This document shows, piece by piece, positions 44,080 through 52,512 of a DNA stretch of 64,000 nucleotides. The translations under genes and the position numbers were made by a program. This DNA is from Rubritalea squalenifaciens DSM 18772 (lineage in GTDB: Bacteria > Verrucomicrobiota > Verrucomicrobiia > Verrucomicrobiales > Akkermansiaceae): contig NZ_FQYR01000008.1 in assembly GCF_900141815.1 (NCBI RefSeq), forward strand, positions 1 through 64,000. Direction: 5' to 3'. The notes under the pieces were generated by a model that saw nothing but the letters and a program-made list of their open reading frames with translations, ran no database searches and had not been told where the DNA came from. Each line of letters begins with the position of its first letter. The first letter of the stretch is position 1.

Positions 44080-45657
44080 ATGACATCAAAGACACCCATG
44101 AAGGAAGTCCTCCATCAGCCACACACTCCCGATCTCAATGCGGCCATCCACATCGGCGCCAGCTCGATTTCCTTGCTGGCCATGACAGACACTGGGAGCG
44201 GACAGATGGAGCACGTGGATTTCCTTCAACAGTCGACCCCCATTGCTCACGATGTATTCAGCAAGGGCAAACTCTCACGGAAAACTATCGAGCGCTGCGT
44301 CACGATTATTCAAGGGTTCATCGCCAGTCTACAGGAACTCGGAATCGAGCCGAACAATGCGAATACTCGCCTTGTAGCCACCAATATCCTCTCAGAGGCC
44401 ACCAACAAAGACATCTTCCTGAACAGGATTCGCATCAGCTGCGGCATCAATATTGAAATCCTCGATGATGGCGAAATGACACGCCTCATTTACCTGAAGA
44501 CCCGGCGCCGCCTCAGCGACACCCCGTCCATGCAGAAAAGAACCACTTTGATTCTGCATGTTGGCCCAGGAAACACCCGAGCCATCCTGTTCCGCAATGG
44601 GCGCATTGAGCACTACAGCAACTACCGCTTGGGTACTCACCGGACTAGTGAAGCTGTCGACTCCATCCTCGACGACCAGAAAAACTCCCGCAAGGTCATT
44701 CGTGAGCACGTCAGTGGTCAACTAGACCTCATTCGCGAGGACTATGGAAGTCAAGGCATCCAAGACATTGTCCTCATTGGCTACGAAATCCAATTGGTTA
44801 GTGCATTCATCCAAAAATCGCAACAGTCTACGACGCAATGCTCACTCCAGCATTTCTCCGAGTTGTGCAGGCAAGCTGCTAGCATGGGAGACGATGAGTT
44901 AGTGGCTCATTTCCGGGTAGACTACCAGACGGCCGAAGCACTCCTTCCTGCGCTGGAAATCAATCTCACAATCGCCAGGGCCCTCAATATAGATACGATA
45001 CACATCCCTGGTAGCGACTATGAAAAAGGCCTGTTACAGGACCTCTATAGCTCCACTTCTCTCTCCGAGGAGTTTACGGAAGAAGTGGTTAGATCCGCTG
45101 AATCTATCGCTGCAAAATACCGCGTCAACAATCAGCATGCTAAACATGTGGCCTACCTGTGCCGCACCATCTTCGAGCAGACTCAAGAGCTTCATAGCCT
45201 TACGGATCAGGATGCACTCCTTCTACACATAGCAGCCATCCTTCATGAGTGCGGCGGATTCATTAGCTCACGTGCGCATCACAAACACTCCCAGTACATC
45301 ATCCAAAACTGTGAGATCTTTGGTCTTGCCTATACGGATATCGAACTCATCGCTTTGGTCGCCCGCTATCACAGAAACTCAGAACCTAAGCCTGGTCACT
45401 CCGGCTACCGGGAACTCAGCGACGAGGATCGTATGCGGGTCTGTAAACTAGCAGCCATTCTGCGAGTAGCAGATGCTCTGGAGCGCACCCACTCTGCCCG
45501 CATCAAGGACCTGGAGATTCGTATTTCAAAACGCCGGATCCACTTCCTACTCAAAAATATTACCGATGCCAATGTAGAGCGATTGGCTATGCGCTCCAAA
45601 GGCAACCTCTTCGAGAACATCTTTGGTCTCGAAATTAACCTCGTGGAAGACAAATAA
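44080..45657 (+). CDS. Ppx/GppA family protein, diverged phosphate loops
   Basis: 525 residues, the length of E. coli Ppx. It has an ASKHA fold followed by the HD-like C-terminal domain (HIAAILHECGG...HHKHSQYIIQN, then LVARYHR) seen in Ppx. The usual first loop DIGSNS is HIGASS (His24), and the second, DIGGGST, reads HVGPGNT (160-166), so both loop aspartates are His. The acidic residue in LSEATN (Glu106) is kept. Exopolyphosphatase or pppGpp phosphohydrolase activity may be altered or lost. It is 14 nt upstream of ppk, so it belongs with polyphosphate metabolism. Confidence 0.88.
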   Translation: MTSKTPMKEVLHQPHTPDLNAAIHIGASSISLLAMTDTGSGQMEHVDFLQQSTPIAHDVFSKGKLSRKTIERCVTIIQGFIASLQELGIEPNNANTRLVATNILSEATNKDIFLNRIRISCGINIEILDDGEMTRLIYLKTRRRLSDTPSMQKRTTLILHVGPGNTRAILFRNGRIEHYSNYRLGTHRTSEAVDSILDDQKNSRKVIREHVSGQLDLIREDYGSQGIQDIVLIGYEIQLVSAFIQKSQQSTTQCSLQHFSELCRQAASMGDDELVAHFRVDYQTAEALLPALEINLTIARALNIDTIHIPGSDYEKGLLQDLYSSTSLSEEFTEEVVRSAESIAAKYRVNNQHAKHVAYLCRTIFEQTQELHSLTDQDALLLHIAAILHECGGFISSRAHHKHSQYIIQNCEIFGLAYTDIELIALVARYHRNSEPKPGHSGYRELSDEDRMRVCKLAAILRVADALERTHSARIKDLEIRISKRRIHFLLKNITDANVERLAMRSKGNLFENIFGLEINLVEDK

Positions 45658-45671
45658 GATTTAGAAGCAAT

Positions 45672-47765
45672 ATGTCTGCAAATTACATCAACCGTGAACT
45701 TTCCTGGCTGGAATTCAACCAGCGCGTTCTCAGCGAGGCCCAGAGGGAAGACCTACCTCTACTCGAGAGGGTCAAATTCCTCGCCATCACTGCCTCAAAT
45801 TTAGATGAGTTCTTCCAAGTCCGCGTGGGTGGACTAACGATTCTAAGGCGCACAGGGAACCGAAAACCAGATTTCTCTGGCCTCACTCCTTTACAACAGC
45901 TTTCCGCCATTCGGACTCGGACTAAGAAGATGATCGCGGATCAATACTCTTTGCTTAACGACACCCTTCTACCCGAGCTCGAGCGACATAATATTCTCTT
46001 CAAGCACCCGAGAACTCTCTCTCCATTTCTCTCAGAACAGCTGTCGGAGAGAACTAAAGAGCAGATCATTCCTCTCCTCACTCCCCTAGCTTACGATGAG
46101 GATCAGACTGACCCAGAGCTACCTGCACTCAGATTGATCGTGGCATGCACCTTGCAAGATGATGAAAGCTTGGAACAAAGACATGCTTTCATTCCCATCC
46201 CGGACCATTTGGGCCGCATCATCTACCTCTCGGAGAACGATCAACAAATCATCGTTCTTTTGGAAGATGTCATCGCCCACTATGCTTCTTATCTATTCCC
46301 CGGTGAGACCGCCGTCTCACACAGCACCTTCAAAATAACACGTAATGGAGACATCGCGGTACATGAAGAAGACGCAATCGATCTTGCAGGTGAAATGGAA
46401 GACGTCCTCGCTGAGAGGAAGGTAAGCAATACCGTTAGACTTGAGTTCCCCAAGGGAACCTCCCGAGACTTGGAGAGCCTGATCAAAAAGGTAACCCATG
46501 CCCCAAGCAAGAGCGTCTTCAAAATCCCTGGACCTCTGGCTTTGAATGACTTCATGGAGATCGCATTTCTATCCGGCCATGACGAACTCAAAGATCCGGT
46601 ATGGGAACCGCAACCATCATCTATGCTGGATCCGCAAGTCTCCATGTTCGACTCCATTTCCGAACAGGACATCCTGCTCTACCATCCCTATGAGAGCTTC
46701 GAGCCAGTCATTCGACTGCTAGAAGAGGCTGCCACAGATCCAGACGTTCTCTCGATCAAGCAAGTTCTCTACCGTACCGCCAAGCAATCCCGCATTATTG
46801 ATGCCCTAATCAAGGCGGCCGAAAACGGCAAACAAGTCACCGTTCTCGTTGAACTTAAAGCTCGCTTTGATGAGGCGAGAAACCTTCAACGAGCAGATGA
46901 ACTTCAGCGCGCGGGAGTGCAGATCGTCTACGGGGTCAAAGGTCTCAAGACGCATGCAAAAATCACACTCATCATACGCAATGAAGGAGGCCAGCTCATG
47001 CGCTACTGCCACCTAGGCACAGGAAACTACAACGAATCCACCGCCAAGCTCTATACTGACGCTTCTTACCTGACATGCCGCAAGGAGTATGGAGCTGACG
47101 CTTCACTTTTCTTCAACGCCGTTACCGGAAGATCTAAACTGATCGACTTCAGCCGTATCGTCCCTGCACCGACACATATGAAGCGGAAACTGCTAGAACT
47201 CATTGCCAGTGAGACGGCCCGGGCAAAACAGGGCGAAGAGGCATCCATTACGGCAAAAGTCAATTCACTGCAGGATCAAGACATTATCGACGCCCTCTAT
47301 CAGGCAGCTCAAGCGGGCGTCAGTGTGAGACTCAATATTCGTGGCATCTGTTGCCTCAAAACAAGTAAGTCTACGGAAGCTTCGAACATCAAGGTGGTGT
47401 CCGTCATTGATCGCTATCTTGAGCACGCAAGAATCTTTTCCTTCCACCAAGGAGGTTCACCTCAGATGTATATCTCCTCGGCCGACTGGATGACCCGCAA
47501 TCTGGAAAAACGAGTCGAACTGATGATTCCTATATTGGAAAAAAATGCTCAAAGACGCCTCACCAACATCTTGGAAGCAGCCTTCAAAGATAACCAGCAA
47601 GCGCATCTGATTCTACCAGACGGCACCTCTGCTAGAATTACTGATAGACCGAAGAAGAAATTCCGGATGCAGAAAGACCTTCAAGAACGAGCTGAAAAAG
47701 CCGCCAAATCACGAGCTCAGAGATTGAGCACGACTTTTGAGCCTCACCTTCCCGCTAACGGATAG
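45672..47765 (+). CDS. ppk1: Polyphosphate kinase 1
   Basis: 697 residues, normal for PPK1, which makes polyphosphate from ATP at the inner face of the membrane. NYINRELSWLEFNQRVL begins the N domain. The phosphorylated His lies in GVKGLKTHAKITL, and a second active-site His in EHARIFSFHQGG. YCHLGTGNYNESTAKLYTD and SADWMTRNLEKRVELM are typical. A basic C-terminal tail (about 655-697) is present. It is cotranscribed with the diverged Ppx gene. A two-component system follows after 158 bp. Confidence 0.97.
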   Translation: MSANYINRELSWLEFNQRVLSEAQREDLPLLERVKFLAITASNLDEFFQVRVGGLTILRRTGNRKPDFSGLTPLQQLSAIRTRTKKMIADQYSLLNDTLLPELERHNILFKHPRTLSPFLSEQLSERTKEQIIPLLTPLAYDEDQTDPELPALRLIVACTLQDDESLEQRHAFIPIPDHLGRIIYLSENDQQIIVLLEDVIAHYASYLFPGETAVSHSTFKITRNGDIAVHEEDAIDLAGEMEDVLAERKVSNTVRLEFPKGTSRDLESLIKKVTHAPSKSVFKIPGPLALNDFMEIAFLSGHDELKDPVWEPQPSSMLDPQVSMFDSISEQDILLYHPYESFEPVIRLLEEAATDPDVLSIKQVLYRTAKQSRIIDALIKAAENGKQVTVLVELKARFDEARNLQRADELQRAGVQIVYGVKGLKTHAKITLIIRNEGGQLMRYCHLGTGNYNESTAKLYTDASYLTCRKEYGADASLFFNAVTGRSKLIDFSRIVPAPTHMKRKLLELIASETARAKQGEEASITAKVNSLQDQDIIDALYQAAQAGVSVRLNIRGICCLKTSKSTEASNIKVVSVIDRYLEHARIFSFHQGGSPQMYISSADWMTRNLEKRVELMIPILEKNAQRRLTNILEAAFKDNQQAHLILPDGTSARITDRPKKKFRMQKDLQERAEKAAKSRAQRLSTTFEPHLPANG

Positions 47766-47863
47766 GTGAAAATTTAGACATGATTCGTCTGGAGAAGCTC
47801 ATAATATCGAGGCAAATCCTCACAAAATGACGGATAATTAACATTTTCTTACATCTTTTGGGA

Positions 47864-47882
47864 GACAAATGGACAATTTGTC
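47864..47882. promoter_or_regulatory. Candidate operator upstream of the response regulator gene
   Basis: A perfect dyad, GACAAAT-GGACA-ATTTGTC, lies about 42 bp before the ATG of the OmpR-type regulator in an otherwise gene-free 158-bp gap. It could be an autoregulatory site. No T-run follows in either direction. Confidence 0.35.
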
Positions 47883-47923
47883 GCTAATGTTGGGGCATAG
47901 AAAACTCACCCCCCAATAAAGCC

Positions 47924-48613
47924 ATGCATATACTAGTTGTAGAAGATCAGGAAAACATTGCCTCCTTCATCACCAAAGGACTGGAAGAGCACGGCATGAC
48001 TGTCGATTGTGTTCACGATGGTGACGAGGGATATGAACTAGCAAAGTCTAAGCCCTATGATGGGATCGTTCTCGATATCATGTTACCTGGTAGAGATGGA
48101 CTCAGCATTGTTTCCAACCTACGCAAACAGAACAATCATGTACCCGTCATCCTCCTAACCGCTCGCTCAGAAATTGATGAACGTGTAGAGGGACTCAGCG
48201 CTGGTGCAGACGATTATCTTCCAAAACCATTTCACATGGATGAGCTTCATGCCCGCCTCGTTGCTATCATGAGACGTAGCAGCCCGGAGCAGTCTAACAT
48301 CATGCAAGTCGATGACCTGATCATTGACCGTATCACTCGAGAGGTAAAACGTAATGGCAGAGCCATCGATCTCACCTCCAGAGAGTTTGATCTGTTGGCA
48401 TATCTGGTGCAGTCCAAGAATCGCGTTCTTACCCGTACACAGATCTGTGAAAAAGTATGGGACTTCCATCATGATACTCAAACCAATCTGGTGGATGTAT
48501 ATATCAGACGTCTCAGACAGAAAATTGATACTGATGCAGATCACAAGCTGATCCACACAGTACGAGGTGTAGGCTACAAGGTGGTACCACCTAATGAGCC
48601 CGCTCATCAGTAA
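47924..48613 (+). CDS. OmpR/PhoB-family response regulator
   Basis: 229 residues. The receiver domain (1-118) has the acidic pocket ILVVEDQ, the phospho-acceptor Asp in GIVLDIMLPGRDG, the switch Thr in LLTARS and Lys in LPKPF. A winged-helix DNA-binding domain follows (LTSREFDLLAYLVQSKNRVLTR, NLVDVYIRRLRQKI, IHTVRGVGYKV). It resembles the CusR/QseB branch. It is 3 nt upstream of its sensor kinase gene. Its input is unknown; the ppk gene upstream hints at phosphate or stress, but no PHO box is clear. Confidence 0.95.
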   Translation: MHILVVEDQENIASFITKGLEEHGMTVDCVHDGDEGYELAKSKPYDGIVLDIMLPGRDGLSIVSNLRKQNNHVPVILLTARSEIDERVEGLSAGADDYLPKPFHMDELHARLVAIMRRSSPEQSNIMQVDDLIIDRITREVKRNGRAIDLTSREFDLLAYLVQSKNRVLTRTQICEKVWDFHHDTQTNLVDVYIRRLRQKIDTDADHKLIHTVRGVGYKVVPPNEPAHQ

Positions 48614-48616
48614 AGG

Positions 48617-50131
48617 ATGAATAAGTCCCTTCGGCTCAGGCTAACTATCGTAGCAGCCCTTTTCACCGGAGGGATTCTTTCCTTGTTCCTATATATTGGC
48701 TGGGAACACCTTAAGGTTCAACGGCACCGTGATGTCGACCCTGTTCTGTCACCTTTGGTGCACAAGACTTGCATGCAGATCTCGTCGCCCGACGATTGGG
48801 ATAGGATCCTCCCCCAGCTAGAGTCCAGCTTCCCCTTCGACCTCCCCAGCGAAGGCGACCCGATTCACATTCTCTTAGTAGATCACCGGGAGAAAGAGAT
48901 CATCTACCGGAATTCAGACATCCTCCTGAGCGCCATCACACTCTCCAGCTATCTTCCCAGCGAGCAAGCTGTCGAAAACTTTGATAAAACCTTCACGAGT
49001 AATTCGAATCTACGCTCTCCGACCCAGCTAGAGCCAATCATTTTCGTACCCCCCATCGATACGATTGCCCTCAATGGTATCCCTCACCGCCTTATCTCAT
49101 GTAGCAACCCGCGCTACACACTCATCATGGCGGCGAGCACGAACCACATCAACGCCCCCATTGAGAACACACTCGATCTCACTTTAGTAGCAGCGCCTAT
49201 CTTCGTGTTGATCGTAGCCGCAATTACCTGGCTGATCATTGCTCACGCACTGAAGCCACTTACAAACATTGCCCAGACTTCCCGAAAGATTATCGAGGGC
49301 AGCCTGAACGAGCGAGTTCAGCTCAAAGGTGACGAGAGCTCCGAAATTATCGAGGTGGTTAAGATCATCAATGAGATGATCGACCGAATGGAGCGCAACT
49401 ATCACCAAGCCGCTCGATTCAGCGCCGATGCCTCGCATGAGCTCAAGTCTCCTTTGGCGGCTCTTCAGGGCACTCTGGAACTCGCTCTACAAAAAACAGA
49501 CAGTCTCCCCGATATGGAGAACGCTGTCTTCACGGCCTACGAGGAAACACAAAAGCTCAAGCAGATCATCAACAGCCTTCTGATGCTCACCCGCATCGAC
49601 TCAGGATCGATCGAGGCCGATATCAAGGATGTGAATGTCTCCGTGCTCTGCGAGGAACTTTGTGAGGACACTGAAATTCTTAGTGAAGAAAAAGGCATCC
49701 ATTTCATCAAACAGATCGAACAAGACGTTCAACTCAACTTGGACCCCACTCTACTGAGGCAAGTACTCAATAATCTGCTCACCAACGCGCTCAAGTACAA
49801 TGAAGAGAACGGCTCGATCGCTTGCCGTCTGTACAAGCGAAACGGTGTCGAATGCATCGATGTGGAAAATACCGGGCCAGCTATCCCCGAGGACCGTAAA
49901 GACAGCATCTTCAAACGCTTCGTTCGCCTCGATAAAGCTCGTAGCCAGAAACACATCAAAGGCTTCGGACTGGGACTTAATATCGCCAGTGAGCTAGCCC
50001 GAATCAACAACAGCAAGCTGGAGCTAGTGCAGTCTCACGGCGGAGTGAACATCTTCCGCATCACCCTCCCCAAGGATCTCCCCCTGCCCAAGCAGGAGGA
50101 TGAGTCTCAGACATCAGCGGGAGACAACTAG
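48617..50131 (+). CDS. Sensor histidine kinase
   Basis: 504 residues. Membrane helices at about 8-28 and 190-213 enclose a periplasmic sensor region. A HAMP domain (LKPLTNIAQTSRKIIEGSLNERV) leads to the HisKA H-box (SADASHELKSPLAALQGTLE) and HATPase motifs: N-box LNNLLTNALKYN, G1-type ENTGPAIPEDRK and G2 GFGLGLNIASELA. It pairs with the OmpR-type regulator upstream. The C-terminus is acidic and short. It converges with the HtrA-like pseudoprotease gene, with one base between the stops. Confidence 0.95.
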   Translation: MNKSLRLRLTIVAALFTGGILSLFLYIGWEHLKVQRHRDVDPVLSPLVHKTCMQISSPDDWDRILPQLESSFPFDLPSEGDPIHILLVDHREKEIIYRNSDILLSAITLSSYLPSEQAVENFDKTFTSNSNLRSPTQLEPIIFVPPIDTIALNGIPHRLISCSNPRYTLIMAASTNHINAPIENTLDLTLVAAPIFVLIVAAITWLIIAHALKPLTNIAQTSRKIIEGSLNERVQLKGDESSEIIEVVKIINEMIDRMERNYHQAARFSADASHELKSPLAALQGTLELALQKTDSLPDMENAVFTAYEETQKLKQIINSLLMLTRIDSGSIEADIKDVNVSVLCEELCEDTEILSEEKGIHFIKQIEQDVQLNLDPTLLRQVLNNLLTNALKYNEENGSIACRLYKRNGVECIDVENTGPAIPEDRKDSIFKRFVRLDKARSQKHIKGFGLGLNIASELARINNSKLELVQSHGGVNIFRITLPKDLPLPKQEDESQTSAGDN

Positions 50132-50132
50132 A

Positions 50133-51176
50133 TCAGTTACCTGACGCTTCCTTGCGCAGCTTCTGGTAAACCTCCTTCAACTCCTCAAGGGGAATCGCGT
50201 AACTTTCTGCACGGTTGGCACGCGCGATATTCATCCCGATACACATGCCGTTGAGGTCCAGCAAGGGACCACCCACAGTACGAGAGTTCAGGGGCAAGTT
50301 AGTCTGCAGCACCCGAGGGAAATTGTTACGGCGACCAGACACATCTCCACTCATTTGGTCATTCCGGGACTTCTGCTGCTCACCAAAAGCATCCTCACGA
50401 GCCATCAGTTCCATCTCAGTTGTCATCTTCTGACCGCCGCGAAGGTACTCCACCTCCACTTTATCACCAGGAATGTTATCCAAGATTTTCTCAATCAAAC
50501 TCTCTCTCTTGAGAACTGTATCCCCTTCAAATTTGGTAATGATATCGCCTTTAAGTAGACCGGCTTTCGCGGCACCGGTATCCGCAGTCACATCATTGAT
50601 CTTCAGACCATTCTCCACTTCTTCGAGTTGAACTCCCATAACGACCGGAGCGGCTCCATCGATCTTGCGGCTTTTAGCACTGATAATACCGATACTGACT
50701 CGGCGATTGGCTCGACTTGATGAGCCATTACCGATCACCCAGCTCCCCTGAGGAATGGCACTCGACTCAGCAAAGGTTACCGGAGTCAACCCCTCAGCAT
50801 CAATCTTCACCAAAGCCAAATCCCAGCGACCGTCCTTCGCCATAATCTTCGGTTCCGTATATTTGTTTTTATCTACACGGACTGAGAGATCTTGCGCACC
50901 ATGAATATCGCTTTCCTTGGTCAAAATCCAACCATCTTCACTCATCACGACACCGTAGAGAAAATTCTTACGTCCTGTATAGAAGACAGCAGAACTCCCC
51001 TGCAAGACTTGTCTCTGCGGCTCAAAGGCCGCTTCCACATCATACCCGTTCGTGCGCTGCTCTCCTGGCAGACTTGCCTGAGCCCAAAGAGGCAGATTGG
51101 AGCAAGACAGAAGAAGAGATAGGCTTGCCACAGCCCCTAGTCCAAAAGTTTTCATCATCACGTTTCTCAGTTTCAC
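50133..51176 (-). CDS. HtrA/DegP-like pseudoprotease with PDZ domain inserted in the protease fold
   Basis: 347 residues. A signal peptide with a possible lipobox (LLSC, Cys25) is present. Residues 84-90 read ILTKESD, where proteases have ILTAAHV, so the catalytic His is gone. The Asp segment WDLALVKI (118-125) is kept. A PDZ domain (about 180-260) comes next. Only then does the end of the trypsin fold follow, LQTNLPLNSRTVGGPLLDLNG (290-310), where GNSGGP is TVGGP, so Ser is lost. Two triad residues are thus missing and PDZ interrupts the fold. The intact HtrA-like protease gene ends 3 nt upstream, so it may assist or regulate that enzyme. Confidence 0.85.
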   Translation of the reverse strand: MKLRNVMMKTFGLGAVASLSLLLSCSNLPLWAQASLPGEQRTNGYDVEAAFEPQRQVLQGSSAVFYTGRKNFLYGVVMSEDGWILTKESDIHGAQDLSVRVDKNKYTEPKIMAKDGRWDLALVKIDAEGLTPVTFAESSAIPQGSWVIGNGSSSRANRRVSIGIISAKSRKIDGAAPVVMGVQLEEVENGLKINDVTADTGAAKAGLLKGDIITKFEGDTVLKRESLIEKILDNIPGDKVEVEYLRGGQKMTTEMELMAREDAFGEQQKSRNDQMSGDVSGRRNNFPRVLQTNLPLNSRTVGGPLLDLNGMCIGMNIARANRAESYAIPLEELKEVYQKLRKEASGN

Positions 51177-51179
51177 CGT

Positions 51180-52190
51180 TTATCTTTTATCCAGAACTAC
51201 CTTCACAGTAAGCTCTTTTCCTTCCCTCAGCAAAGTCAACTCTAGCTCATCACCAGCCGCATATTGCTTCATAAGCTTGGCCATTTGGTCACGCTTTTGG
51301 ACAACATCATCGTTCACCTTGATTAGAATATCCCCCACTTTCACTTCAGCGGCCTTGGCTGGAGCCTTCTCATCAAGCTCAGTGATTTCAAGCCCCCCCT
51401 CGACTTCTTTGACAGCGATTCCAATAAATCCTGAACCAGGTACAGGGCGTTGCGCAAATGGCCCGTCACCAATAAACTCTCCCTCGCTCATTTGCTTCCA
51501 GAAAGTATGATACACATGCATCGGTACGTGCATGTTCTGATCTAGCACCTTGCCTACACGACTATGAATGCCAATCAGCTTGCCATTCATATCAAATAAG
51601 GGACCACCAGAGTCTCCACCAATCAGAATACAGTCAGACTGAATCGTATGATTCGCAATGCGCACGAGACGACCCAGTCGCACTACGGATCCCCGCTCTT
51701 TATCAAATCCTCCTGAGTGGCCAAGAGAGAACACCCAGTCACCTAGCTTGAGATCTGATTCATCGAATGACTTTGCTGAATCAATTTCCACGAACGGATA
51801 TTTCCCTTCGGTCGTGATCTTCATCATGGCGGCATCATTCTCTGAATTCAGCCCCATAGAGACAGCCTCAAGCTCTGTACCGTCCTCCATGATCACCTTG
51901 AGCTTCTTATTCGTAGCGCCTGTTACGTGTGCCGCGGTGAGGATGAGTCCATCCTCAGAAATAATCACCCCGCTACCAGAACCTTTGCCAATTTGAATGC
52001 ACACCGTAGCTGCGCGCGCCTTCTCCAGACTTGAAGTCAAGGCGTCTTGAATCGCCAAGAGATCCTCACGCGAATCAGGAACTTTCTTGTCATTAAAATA
52101 AGGCCGCTCAGCCAGAGCACCCTGGATGCCAAAGGCACTCGTCAGGATGGTGAGAACGAGTAAGGGTTTCAGTGGAAAAAGCTTTCTCAT
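51180..52190 (-). CDS. HtrA/DegP-like serine protease (S1C) with PDZ domain
   Basis: 336 residues from ATG 52190 (MRKLFPLKPLL); upstream extension is not signal-like. The signal peptide is followed by a trypsin-like domain with the full triad: His in ILTAAHVTG, Asp in ENDAAMMKI and Ser in GGDSGGPLFD. One PDZ domain is C-terminal (GFIGIAVKEVEGGLEITEL...AAEVKVGDILIKVND). It probably degrades misfolded periplasmic proteins. It is cotranscribed with the dead relative just downstream (3-nt gap). Confidence 0.93.
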   Translation of the reverse strand: MRKLFPLKPLLVLTILTSAFGIQGALAERPYFNDKKVPDSREDLLAIQDALTSSLEKARAATVCIQIGKGSGSGVIISEDGLILTAAHVTGATNKKLKVIMEDGTELEAVSMGLNSENDAAMMKITTEGKYPFVEIDSAKSFDESDLKLGDWVFSLGHSGGFDKERGSVVRLGRLVRIANHTIQSDCILIGGDSGGPLFDMNGKLIGIHSRVGKVLDQNMHVPMHVYHTFWKQMSEGEFIGDGPFAQRPVPGSGFIGIAVKEVEGGLEITELDEKAPAKAAEVKVGDILIKVNDDVVQKRDQMAKLMKQYAAGDELELTLLREGKELTVKVVLDKR

Positions 52191-52512
52191 GTTCAGTACT
52201 ATAACGCCACGAAGTGGCATATTCGTTCAGGAGCTTACAATTAGTCTCAATCAGAGACAACTAAGTTCAATCAAAGCACAAAAAAAGACGACCCGGTAGA
52301 CCATTCTAAAGGAAACCCCCTAACCTATAAGAACAGATAACTCTACTGGATCGTCTTTGTTCCCTCAGGAACGTGAACAAATTGACACAATTTCCCGCAA
52401 ACAAAAGAAAAAATTGCTCAAAAAACAAAAACTACCGTTTTAAATGCCGGAACAGGCAAGTAATGGTGCGTTTTCAGCATAATTGAACGCAAATGGGAAC
52501 TTCACACACATG
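52191..52512. other. Intergenic region (322 bp) with a long inverted repeat
   Basis: No gene is seen. It holds the promoter side of the HtrA-like pair and the end of the TPM-protein unit. The inverted repeat at 52284-52358 is the only clear structure. Confidence 0.5.
52284..52358 (-). repeat. Inverted repeat, 17-nt arms, 41-nt loop; possible terminator
   Basis: Arms 52284-52300 (AAAGACGACCCGGTAGA) and 52342-52358 are complementary at 15 of 17 positions. On the minus strand the structure ends in a T-run (plus-strand A 52280-52286), as a terminator for the TPM gene would. The 41-nt loop is long for a simple terminator, so a structured RNA element is an alternative. Confidence 0.55.
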
